DNA of 64,000 nucleotides. Source: Oscheius sp. JU75 (Eukaryota; Nematoda; Chromadorea; Rhabditida; Rhabditidae). Below the pieces are notes generated by a model. It ran no database searches. It saw only the letters and a list, made by a program, of their open reading frames with translations, and was not told where the DNA came from. Position 1 is the first letter of the stretch, and the number at the start of each line of letters is the position of its first letter. This document shows, piece by piece, positions 1 to 9,800 of this stretch. Where the stretch lies: NCBI GenBank assembly GCA_037178855.1, contig JASJZC010000006.1, positions 7,668,501 to 7,732,500 on the forward strand. Reading direction: 5' to 3'. The translations under genes and the position numbers were made by a program.

Positions 1-1162
1 GATGACTCTCCTCCTCAATCCCAAGCATTCCTCCTTTCTATTTTCCTACTTTTTTTGTATCTAGTCTGCCTGTTGAAATCTCTTTTTTTTGTACGTTGTA
101 TGTACAGTTTTACCAGAAAATATAATCTATTTATCATGTCCCAGAACAGGATTCTAATTAGACCTTGGCAGAAAAATGGGCCTAAGAAGAATAGAAATGA
201 TGCTGAGTCAGCTTCGTGCGCTTTCATTCAACTGCTTGGAGGTTCAAAATCGTTGGTGGGTACATTTTTGAGCCCCGCCACGTGGTAGTCTTGTGGGTAA
301 ACAGGCTGTCTCCCTTGTACCAACTACCGGAAGAATGTCCCGCATTCTCCAAGCCAATGTTCATACCTTAGGCGGCCAGCTGACCGGCCATATTTTGGCC
401 AGACTGTCTATCGATTGTGGGGGGGAGGCTTGTTGCTGATTGAAACACGATCAACAACCGCTTTGATTCCTTCCTTTTTACGGGCTTTCTCTTTAATTTT
501 CAGAAATTGTAATATTAAGCATCTGTGTAATATTTTGGCTGTTTCCTTGCAAATCCTGGAGTGTATTGTGCTAACTTCCCTGAGTTTTTCCCCCAACATC
601 TGATTCAGTTTTTTCCATTCATTCTTCTTGAAGTATCAAATTGGATGCACAAGTTTATAGAGCATGGCTTTTACTGAAAAGACAGGGTTCATCAGTGAAC
701 AGTGTCGATGATATAAAGTTCTCCTGCTTTTTAAACGATTAAAGAAAGTGGAGACGGCCCCTATAGTCTCAATCTATGTAGGAAAAGAAAATGAAGGCGT
801 TCTCAGAAAAATGTCTCATGAATAATAATGGCGTCAAAAAACACCTGATGATATGTTTATTCTTCGATAAATACTCATCCATCTTGTCTAATAGTGGTGA
901 CCAAGGCTATTGATTCCGTAGGTCCAATGAATTCGTTAAGCACGAGTTTTATACTCGAAGAACTATAAACCGCTACAGGCACTTTTTTCCTTTTTGTGAA
1001 AGAAATTTTTGTTCCACTGACTCAACCGCTTCCTTCTTCCCGGACAGCATCACAGCCAGTCTGATCAATGACACCCTTCCGCTTATTGAAAAATGACTCG
1101 ACCCTCGTTTGTCTCGTTCTTCGTCCCCTTTACTACAATAATTTACCCTTTCAAAGAAAATA
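1..1162. other. No supported gene
   Basis: Short open frames on both strands overlap each other, and none has a recognisable domain or a coherent splice structure. The stretch is moderately AT-rich. I see no RNA gene and no clear repeat. Confidence 0.5.
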
Positions 1163-1357
1163 ATGGAACTGCCAGAAGAAGAGCCGATCACAATCAAACG
1201 TCAACCCCTTCCCAACGAGGAACTGCAGCAGTCTCTTCGGGAAAAGCAGTCTGCGAACGAATGCTGCGAGGTGGTCGGATGTTGTGCTAACTGTTTCACA
1301 GATATGGCCGATCTCCTCGTCGGGTGCTGCGTACTTATTCGAGAGTGCTGGTCATAG
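1163..1357 (+). CDS. Small cysteine-rich protein, 64 aa
   Basis: A single-exon 64-residue frame. Residues 1-33 are charged and polar (acidic start, several Glu/Gln). Residues 34-62 carry eight cysteines in paired clusters (CC-x4-CC-x2-C, then CC-x5-C), separated by a short hydrophobic stretch. There is no signal peptide, so an intracellular metal-binding or S-acylated microprotein is more likely than a secreted disulfide peptide; this is inference. The cysteine pairs faintly recall MyoD-inhibitor-type (I-mfa) domains, but I cannot establish homology. The ATG follows CCCTTTCAAAG, which could serve as a trans-splice acceptor. A second overlapping frame (1093-1290) has no such pattern. It is unclear whether the gene is expressed. 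Confidence 0.42.
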   Translation: MELPEEEPITIKRQPLPNEELQQSLREKQSANECCEVVGCCANCFTDMADLLVGCCVLIRECWS

Positions 1358-1832
1358 GTTGGTCTTTCCTATTCCTTACAGTCTGTGATCTTACTTACGG
1401 GACTCATTGATAAACTAAGCGTCTCTCAATCAGTTTAAGGTTCAAATTTTGACTAAGTATTTAATGCTGCAAAATAAGATTTTTCCTCGTCTCGTAATGA
1501 AGCTAGCATAACCTGTTTGTACACTAGGCCTTTCGTTGAGCATTCATGTGCCACGAGTAAAAGCCGAGAGCTCTTTGCCCTCGTTGCTCAGTCGGTTAGC
1601 GTTCAGACTACAAAACAAAAGGTATCCGGTTCGACTTTCTGGTGTTGGTAAACACCTGTATAAGACTGCTTTCTGAATAGACTAACCTCAGTTTTCAGAA
1701 TCGTCCCTTTCCAGCGCCTTTCTCCAAGTGATCTCACTTCTCTGCACAATAAACTCTTTGACCCTGACGTATCATTTTGTGCACATGGACTCTCTAGTCT
1801 CTCCGCACGCGCAAAAGACTGGAGGCAGAGAT
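1358..1832. other. Intergenic, contains one SINE copy
   Basis: No coding signal. It holds the tRNA-like repeat listed at 1576-1660 and the sequence upstream of the DUF19 gene. Confidence 0.5.
1576..1660 (+). mobile_element. tRNA-derived SINE copy
   Basis: Box A-like TGCTCAGTCGGTTAG is followed about 30 nt later by box B-like CCGGTTCGACT, the spacing of an internal RNA polymerase III promoter. The flanks do not pair as an acceptor stem, so this is a SINE copy or pseudo-tRNA and not a functional tRNA. It matches the other copies in this window. Confidence 0.6.
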
Positions 1833-1840
1833 TATATAAG
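1833..1840 (+). promoter_or_regulatory. TATA box of the DUF19 gene
   Basis: TATATAAG lies 62 nt upstream of the DUF19 start codon in a GC-richer context. Initiation about 30 nt downstream would give a short leader of roughly 35-40 nt. Confidence 0.5.
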
Positions 1841-1901
1841 AAGAAATCACAAGTCTTTGTCCCGTTCTCCGATAAGCGAGCGCACTCTACTTTCTTCCAC
1901 C

Positions 1902-3307
1902 ATGCGCTCCTTGACCGTGCTCCTTGCCCTCGCCGCCCTGTCCCAAGCTTCGGACATCTCTCTATGCAATCCGATCCAGATCGAGGCCATCAGCAAGTGC
2001 TATGTCACCTACATGAGCGGCTTCAACATCACCATGGGCAACAGGAAGATTCCCGAGTACTGGAAGTTCCACGACACGGTATACTGACTCATAATACTTT
2101 GACGATCAGGTTTTTCAGCGCATGGACTGGCTAAACAGAGAAGGAACCAATGCCCAGCCTGAGATTTGCGAGTGAGTGACAGGTTACTGTGCTTTCTGAC
2201 AAGGCTGACACTCCCGGGTTCGGTGAAGGACGGGTAGTAATTGGTTTGAGCAGTAGTTTGCGTCAGCTTGTGTCTGTTTTTGGTTTAGTATTAGCAACAG
2301 ACATAGAGGCTAGATAGTAGCATAAGAGGGGTAAGAAAGAGGGATATATTCTTATTGTAGTCTGGCAGTCTCTTTAAATTGACTACGGTGCTACACATAC
2401 TGTATGATTAATGAATTTGTGGACACTCTAAAAACCACAGAATCCATCCCTTTACAGAAGTTAGCGAGCACAGATGACCCACAGAATGTACCTTGTCGGT
2501 TGATAGACAGAGAAGAGGATCACTGAGGGGTAGAGAAGAATGAATAGGTGGCATCACTCTCAGTGGATGCATAATGGGTAATGAACATATCCTTCGGAGA
2601 ATCACGAAAGAAAAATGGGATCGGAACTTGAAGGATCCAGTAGACTACCGACTAAATGAACTCTTAGCCTGACCAAAGCATAGACAGTTCCCATAACTGT
2701 CCTTGAAAACCCTCTTATCTCCAGCCTTGGAAACGCCCTGATCTCGTGCCTGAAGCCCTACAGCTGTATGAGTGCTGCCGACTACGAGTTCCTCGGAGCC
2801 GCCAACTTGACCGAGAGCAACGACTATTGGATCGATCTCGCCCTCACTGGTTATCAGTGTGGAGCTGGATACAACAGTTAGTTTCCAGTTTACACTCTTA
2901 CATTCTCTGTTCAGTTCTTATGGACAACTTCTACTGCATCGGAACTGCACGTGACCAGCACGAGGCCGATCTGGATAAGTGCACGGACGCTGTCGAAAGG
3001 AACATTGCCATCCATGGACCTTGCAAGTGAGTACTGCTAAAAGAGATTTTCATAGGGAATATTCAGGGCTGAACAGATCCTCTTGAACTGTCAGAGCGAC
3101 GTCTTCAATAAGGCTTGCGGATGGAATGCCGGTGTCTTCTTCTGTAACAACGTTCTCATCGGTCAGTCTTATTGCTCAGCAACATAAAAATAGTTTTTAG
3201 GAGTCAACGCTGTCGATCCTCAGTGCTACAAAGCAGGCAAAGTGTCCTGTCCCAATCCCAGAGCAACACTGATGGATGCCGTCAAGAGCCGAGCTCTCAA
3301 ATTCTAA
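1902..3307 (+). CDS. DUF19 (T20D4.11-like) secreted protein
   Basis: Six exons (1902-2078, 2119-2171, 2725-2876, 2915-3026, 3067-3161, 3201-3307) splice to 231 aa with every phase consistent. Residues 1-16 form a signal peptide (MRSLTVLLALAALSQA). The mature part has the regularly spaced cysteines and the early 'MDWLNREGT' block of the nematode DUF19/T20D4.11-like family (Pfam PF01579), whose members are extracellular and mostly of unknown function. Intron 2 is long (553 nt); the others are 35-40 nt. AATAAA follows the stop at 3318-3323. A TATA box lies upstream. It is not clearly linked in function to its neighbours. I am confident of the family and make no claim about biochemical role. Confidence 0.88.
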
Positions 3308-3323
3308 GAGACTAGGCAATAAA

Positions 3324-3802
3324 CTATCATAAAAAGGTCTTTCTCACCTATGGCAATACAACGATGACAGGTCTTTGGCCAGTGAAAGACCCAAGAAGTT
3401 GTGCACTATCCCAGAGAATCTCTCGACCGATCTTTGCTTCTCAAACGACCGTTTTGGTAGACAAGCCGGCTCAAGTCGAAGCTGCTTCTCTCTCATCCCT
3501 AGTCTCCAAGCTGGACTCAGATTTGTTGTGGTCTGCTACCTGTCCAGCTATCCGAGCGTCTCGCGATATACTCTTTCTCTACCTCCTCTTCGGATCATCT
3601 GTTTATATTCTTTGCAGCAGGCCAATATTGATCATCTTAATCATTAGCCGATTGTAATCCGACCTCTTCGCCGCTTCTAAAATACGTTACAAATTTTACA
3701 AAGATTTTAAGACAGAAGCTTGTCGAGTATTGAGACTGGTTGTGAACGAGCGGCATCGCTTTTTTGTAAGAGCAACCAAGATGTCGTTCGGCCAGTACAA
3801 AC
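3324..3802. other. Intergenic, no supported gene
   Basis: Two overlapping plus-strand frames (3364-3657 and 3375-3647) lack domains and start or splice support. Upstream sequence of the F-box-like gene. Confidence 0.4.
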
Positions 3803-4700
3803 ATGTTTGATACCTTTGCCCTCCTTCGACTCTTCATTACCAATCAACATACAGAACCAGTTCAACTGGAAAAGTTACCAAGACACATTCAGTTAATAAT
3901 CTTGAAAAAAGTCGGTGCCCCAAGCACTCTTGTACAACTGCTATTCCAGATGGACCCTCTAACTATTTCGCGCTTACACAGATGTTCCAATACGGCTCTG
4001 TCGATAGCTGAGCTCGGAACTGGGCTGATTCCGATAAGAGGAGAGCTCAAGATCAACTTCTGGCGATCTGAAGCTGTAATGTTCTTTTTGCTACACCATC
4101 TATCTCCTATTCAGTTCCGAATCGCCTACTTTTTCCAAGGTGGTCGAGCTGTCACGATACTGATCAAGCCACTTCAGTTCTTAAGAATGTTAGAGAGTCT
4201 CTTTGCCAACCGAAGACTGCATCTATTTCGATGGGAAAGTATTCATGTTAGGACCTCGGTGAGTACAAGATGATCCGTTTTGTAGCCTTATTTCGGGGTC
4301 AAGATGACAGCTTTGAACTTTCCGATACGCTTCAAAGTTGTAGAGCAGATCAAGGCCTATAACTTTGTAAAACATCGGAATGCTTCAAATCCTGTCTTGA
4401 TCCTGAAAAATTGGGAATCAGTATAGATATGAATCAGACTGTTTTGGCTAGCAAACTCCGTGTTCATGATGGGACCCAAAGGAAGGACAGGATTTCCATC
4501 AAACGAGTTGAGTCTTTTAGGAAAAGGAAACGTTCGCCCGACTGTTCTTCCTCGAAAAGACACTTGATCTCTTCCAGAAGTACAAGGTCTCCTGCGACCA
4601 CTTCTACACGACCACTCCTTTGCTTCTGTCTGAGTTCAAGACGAGCTTGAAATCTAGACGAGTGACAGTAGAGAATGGCAAGTTATACTTCTTTGAATAA
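3803..4700 (+). CDS. F-box-like protein
   Basis: Two exons, 3803-4258 and 4521-4700, joined by a 262-nt intron (CG|GTGAGT ... TTTTAG, phase 0), give 211 aa. Residues about 22-60 (LEKLPRHIQLIILKKVG and following) resemble an F-box: a Leu-Pro opening followed by two short helices. The C-terminal exon begins EKETFARLFFLEKTLD and ends LYFFE. F-box proteins normally recruit substrates to SCF ubiquitin ligases through SKP1; nematodes carry large fast-evolving F-box families, which fits the weak match. The TAA stop lies inside the AATAAA polyadenylation signal (4696-4701), so the 3' UTR must be minimal. The intron contains a copy of the palindromic repeat described elsewhere. The second exon is inferred from splice sites and frame only. 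Confidence 0.6.
4283..4420. mobile_element. Palindromic repeat, family A copy
   Basis: The core 4323-4378 pairs TTCAAAGTTGTAG with CTATAACTTTGTAAAACAT around a short loop. Outer arms contain GTCAAGATG and CTTGATC. It lies in the intron of the F-box-like gene. Same family as copies near 26.1, 26.2, 32.4, 48.1, 54.5 and 57.9 kb. Confidence 0.65.
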
Positions 4701-4882
4701 AACTTTCACTATCCTTGTCTCATAGTCTCTGTCAAAAACTAGGCCGCCAGCGGCGAGAGTCCTCGTCCCGATAGTGTCACTAGGTCATTCCGAATCAGTC
4801 GTCCCTTGTGGTATCTCCCCGACCATCTCGCTTCCTCTTACACTCTTGATACAAACTAATACTCGTCGTTTTCGGTAGCTTG

Positions 4883-6264
4883 ATGGAGGAGCCGAAGCAG
4901 CGACGCTCGCTGCGTCCAGTGGCTCTGGCCTCGGTGGCCTTTGCAGCTGTGAGTGTCATCTCATGTGTCATCACTCTGCCTCTCGTCTACCACCATGTCC
5001 AGTCCATCCAGGCCTTCATGAACAACGAGGTCGACTTCTGCAAGGTAAGCCTTATTGGCTGGAGAATGGTAGTACTGTCTGTCACAAATTGATAAGCTAG
5101 ATCATATCCAGAGATAAGGTGACAAATCAGTTTTTGAAACTGACTTTGTTACAAGAATTTTGCCCGAACATGGTAGTTTTGACAGACATATGATGACAGT
5201 AATAAATTGACAAGACAAGCTGACATTAGTATAAAGGAGAACACGTCAAGACATTTTCGCCCTAACGTAGTAGTTTGACGGAAATATGCCGACGTAGACA
5301 GGTTAACAAGGTTGACCAGTTGTGATTGACCTAGACGTCCTGATATGCTAGTATTGACAGAAGTTTGCTGATAGGGGTTAGTTTGACAAGTTGACGGTCA
5401 CATAAGATCGTTATTCCCAAAGTGACAGGGCGTTGACAGTACACCAGTGTCACACATAGAAAGATAGTGTACAGAGTACAAATTTCCAGACGCGTTCCCG
5501 CGAGATGTGGAGAGAGATGGTTCTCGTGCAGTCTGCCACCGGAATGCCGGTCAAGGTCCGTCGTCAGGCCCAGTACGGAGCTCAGCCAGTGGCCGATGCC
5601 ATGCCTCCGGCCTCTCACGGAGGGTCCTGTTGTTCCTGCCAAGTGGGACCTCCTGGACCTCCCGGTCCTCCCGGGCGTGACGGACGCCCCGGAGCTCCTG
5701 GCAGACCCGGAAATCCTGGACCTCCCGGTCGTGACGGAACTCTTCTTCCCGGTCCGCCTCCCAAGCCTCCTTGTCAGAAGTGCCCTCCCGGACCTCCAGG
5801 CCCTCCTGGACCGCCTGGACCCAAGGGACTCCCAGGACCTCAGGGAGATCCCGGAACACCTGGACACGACGGAATGCCCGGTCAGCCTGGTCCACCCGGA
5901 CCCAGTGGACCTCAAGGACCACCCGGTATCCCAGGAGAGAAGGGACCTCCCGGAGACCCTGGAAAGGTCATCAACGGAGCTCCTCCCGGCCCTCCTGGTC
6001 CTCCAGGACCTCCCGGACCTCAAGGTAACTGCCCTTTTTTCCAAACCAGAGAAACCTTTAGGACCCCCTGGCCCACCTGGAAAAGACGGACAGCCCGGTC
6101 GAGCCGGTCCTCCCGGCCCACCTGGGGATCCCGGAGAGAAGGGAGTCGATGGTCTGCCTGGTCCTCATGGACCTGGAGGTCCTCGTGGACCTCCCGGCCA
6201 ACCTGGCAGCTGTGATCACTGTCCTTCTCCGAGAACAGGACAAGGATATGTCAAGTTGCATTAA
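4883..6264 (+). CDS. Nematode cuticle collagen
   Basis: Three exons (4883-5044, 5490-6024, 6062-6264) give 299 aa, the usual cuticle collagen size. Residues about 12-53 form the nematode collagen N-terminal domain with a hydrophobic membrane or signal anchor ([19 protein letters not shown]). A basic segment (TRSREMW) marks the likely subtilisin-type cleavage area. After that come Gly-X-Y tracts flanked by cysteine pairs SCCSC, CQKC and CDHC near the C-terminus, which would form interchain disulfides. I placed the last acceptor at 6061 because it keeps Gly-X-Y unbroken; the alternative AG at about 6051 would insert four residues. The TTTTCGGTAG just before the ATG may be a trans-splice acceptor. 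AATAAA lies at 6271-6276. The 445-nt first intron holds diverged tandem repeats. Confidence 0.95.
5100..5440. repeat. GACA-rich diverged tandem repeat in collagen intron
   Basis: Intron 1 of the collagen gene contains about three diverged units of roughly 100 nt. Units near 5149 and 5247 align through AAGAATTTTGCCC / AAGACATTTTCGCCC and then GTAGTTTTGACAG / GTAGTTTGACGG. TTGACA and GACAAG motifs recur throughout. Confidence 0.55.
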
Positions 6265-6276
6265 GAAGTCAATAAA

Positions 6277-6873
6277 GGTTATGAACCATGGGGACGCTGT
6301 CACTTAATCCTTCTCAAAATCTCTTTTAACCTTTTCTAACGCGTTGTCTGTTCACTTTTCTTTTTCAATCTGTCTCGATTAGCGTGTCTTCAAATCTGTA
6401 AATGCCAACTTTTCCATATCCACCTATGGTTTTTGTCAGTTGTCCGAACTGGGTAGATTTCATAGACGGGCGGAAACTAAATATGCGGGGTGCTGTTGTT
6501 TTTGGAGTGCGCACCAACTCTCACAACACAAGGCTGCGTATTGGGAAGTTACCGTAGATAGTTTCGATACGCAATCTCTATGTTATGTACGAATTAGTGC
6601 GCACTCCGAAGTCAGCCTCCGCATATTCCGCTCGTCTCTGGTAGTTTGGACTCCAGGAGGAAAGTATGTCTCTGGATAACGGGTAGTCTACCAAACCATA
6701 GCCTTTACAGAACCTTCTCTGCCTTCCCCAATGTTCCCTAGTTTATGAACCAGTTTCTTTTCCTGGCAGAATGTTCCAGCTTTGTTAACCAATTCACGCC
6801 TGTCCTCTCCAATCATTTGTACAGTGTCCTCTCGCTGAGATTTTAAAACTTTTCTCGAATGTATTTACAAACA
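6277..6873. other. Intergenic between convergent collagen and CMTR2 genes
   Basis: No gene. It contains the long palindrome at 6472-6648 and the 3' flank of the minus-strand methyltransferase. Confidence 0.55.
6472..6648. mobile_element. Long palindromic repeat, family C copy
   Basis: Outer arms AATATGCGGGG / CCTCCGCATATT, middle arms GGAGTGCGCACCAA / TTAGTGCGCACTCC, and inner arms CTGCGTATTG / CGATACGCAAT are nested in one inverted repeat of about 170 bp. Related shorter copies lie at 8628-8712 and 45790-45862. There is no coding capacity, so it is a MITE-like element. Confidence 0.6.
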
Positions 6874-9800
6874 TCAATGTGGGTATTTTTCTCGGAAGCA
6901 CGTCTTCCATTGGCGGCTGTTGAAGGCCTCAATTACGGGATGAAGCTCGGCCATCATTTGGAAGGGTGTGAATTGCACGACGTCGTCTTTCGCGACTCGT
7001 AATCGCTCTAAAAACGCGCCAATCTTCTCCGGCACGTCCTCCTCGTAATGCTGAAAATATCACGTGGTATGTGGAAAGAAGGAAGACCTACGGGCTGTGA
7101 AAAAGTGACTATTCGACAGCCTTCGCCGAAGTATATTTTGAAGAAAAAGATGGAGAGGATGGCTATAACTGAGGCTGAGAAACGGGAGAGTATGGCTGGA
7201 AGACCAGGTTCAGCATTCCAATTCAAGACCAACGAATCGAGTTTCTATAAGTTTCTCAAATTCAAAAAGAGAAAAAGAACCTGTGAGGCAAAATGAATGT
7301 CTTTGAGCAGCGAGATCCAGTCTTGTTTGGTGCCGATTGAAGAGCAGTCGACCACGAGTTCACGTTTCTGGAATCTTGATTTGGGTCTAAAATTACCAGC
7401 GTTCTGCGGTAAACAAGAGTTTAAGCCTAATTGGTTCAAACAGACGGCTTCTAGCGTTCTCGAATTTGCGAAGTCAAATCTCCCGCTACGGTAAGTGTCC
7501 GCGATACAATGTCATTTGAATCTCGCAAGAGCCTTCACAAGTTTAGGCTTCTTGCGACACTGTTGATACTTTTCTTGTCGATTTTCTGATTGATGGACAA
7601 TTCAGTTCCAAAACTTAAACTGGAGATGAAAGATTGGGTAATAGTTCGGCAGACGGCCCTTCGTTTAAATATTTGGCGCGCTTTTACGAATTCGTCCAAA
7701 ATCGAGTTTTACGTAATAAATGTAATTCACTCATTTGTCAGAAATCCTAACTATGTTTATTGTACACAGAGATAGTGCAAAATACATATGTTAGAACAAC
7801 GATGGTAAAGCTCCCAGATTTCGGTATCCCTTTTGCATTCTTCCTTTTTCGTGATAATTTTCTGGGCACGGACGTGAAATTGATTCGTTTTGTATTAAAC
7901 TTTCAAAAATTCACCTCTTATCACATCCCAAAACACAAAACACTACACTCTTCCCCTCTGCTTACAAATCAATGTTCTTTCGTACCCATGTGCCACAAGT
8001 TGCTCTTACCAGCGCAAGAGATCAGTTCGGTGACTTCCCGCCTTCTCCAGGCGGAACTGTTAAGATAATGGAGTTCAATGAAAGATGATATTGGGAGGAA
8101 TAAAGAAAAGACTGCTAGGGAACAAGGTTCCGCGGAAACATACCTGCTCGTTGAAGCTGGTTTTTAGCACTCTTGACGTCGCTGGTTGACAGATATCCAC
8201 AAGGGTCTCGTGGCCAACTTTCCGCATGCTACGTAGCCAAAGAGGGGGCAAAAAAAGGGAGTGTTGGATGGTTCCCGGGGTGTTTCCATAGAACACCACC
8301 TAGAAAATTGGGAGTTTTGTTTGTTTGTAGACGAACCTCATCAAAAGTCTCATCCTCCAAGAAATCGAGAAAGTCCTCGCCCCACTCAATTTCCTCCTCC
8401 TCGCTCTGCTCTTCGCCTTGGAGAGATTCGTGGATGAGCTAGAAAAACAATCAATAACTAGGAAATAAGGGGTGCCAGAACTCCTAACCATGGTCGCCGA
8501 TACGCAGCCGACTATAATAGTCAGACTATCTCACTGTGTATGGAAGCTCATGCGTTTGAGTTAGACAGCTTGGTCTTTTGGATTACACGGATTTTTGTCG
8601 TTTTCTTTGCTACGTTAGCCACGAGCCATGCTGCGCACCAACTTTTGACTAGAGTCGTCGAAGCGCAGATCACGCTGCGTATTGAAGCCTATGATTTACA
8701 GTTAGTGCGCAGCACTTGTCTTTCAGATTACTGTACTCTCTCAAATTCGGGGGAAAATTTGTAAGAAAACTGACCGTTTCTCGAATAAACTGTTCAGCCG
8801 CCTCTTCCGAGTCAATCTTTTTTAGCTGCTCGATGTAATTATTCCCATACATCCGGAGCCATGGAAATTCCCTTCTCTTGCTCAGGAAAGAGTATCTAAA
8901 CCTCTTTTTTCTATTAACAAACAATAGCTAAAGCCAACCTGTAACGATCCTCGACAAAATCTGCTCGAATTTTCTGAAGGACCGCGTTGACAGTCCTTCT
9001 TTTCAGCAGCCCACAAGATTGATTAATTTCGGCGGTGGTCATCCCAAAATGGTCAAGAGAGCTACGAATTGAGTGGCATTGCAGCTGCAGAAAGTAAATT
9101 TCCGCTTCCAGGAGAAGCTGAAGGCAAAAAAATTCGCGTAAGACCGCTAAGCGGAGCCTTAGCAACACACCAAATGTGGCAAAGGATGGATAGAACCTAC
9201 AGTATTGATTATGGTCTCCTCCGGTTCACATCCTACTCGTTTTGTGTATCCTGTACAGAGAAGGTACCTCTGAAAACGTCATATAGGTAAGTGGTTTGCG
9301 AAGAAAAATTACCTCGGGTGTTCTTGGTTTACTGCAGAGTGGCTTGTAGATAACGACCTCCTCGAATTTCCTGCCGATTCTTCGTATCATTTTTCTCGTC
9401 GTCTCCTCGTGCATACAGTAAATCTGAAGGTATATTTGAAAATAATCTATAGCTTTCGGGCCTACCTTCATTATGAAAGAACCACCCGGTTCTAGGACAG
9501 AAAGAGCGATCTCCGCCTCCCTCACCAGCAGCTTCAGCACGAGATTTTCCTGTTCACTCGGATTGTCTCTTGTATACAGACTGCCGTCAGCTGTGACCAG
9601 ATTGTATCCATCATTTCTAGGCAATGTAATCCGATCCCATTCGAAGATGTCTCCAGTTCCAGATGGCCCGAAGTGCCAATTGCTCGGATGGGCGCAGATC
9701 AGCTTGTCGTCGAGGAACATATCATCGGGATAAGTCGCTTCATTGTGTGGATTCAGCCTGCAATCGAGGCAAATGTGAGAAAATTGTGAGATGCCTTACG

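Noticed and set aside
5331-6044. Long open frames antisense to and in other frames of the collagen
   Set aside because: Shadows of the Gly-Pro-Pro coding repeat; the true frame has collagen structure and correct splice sites.
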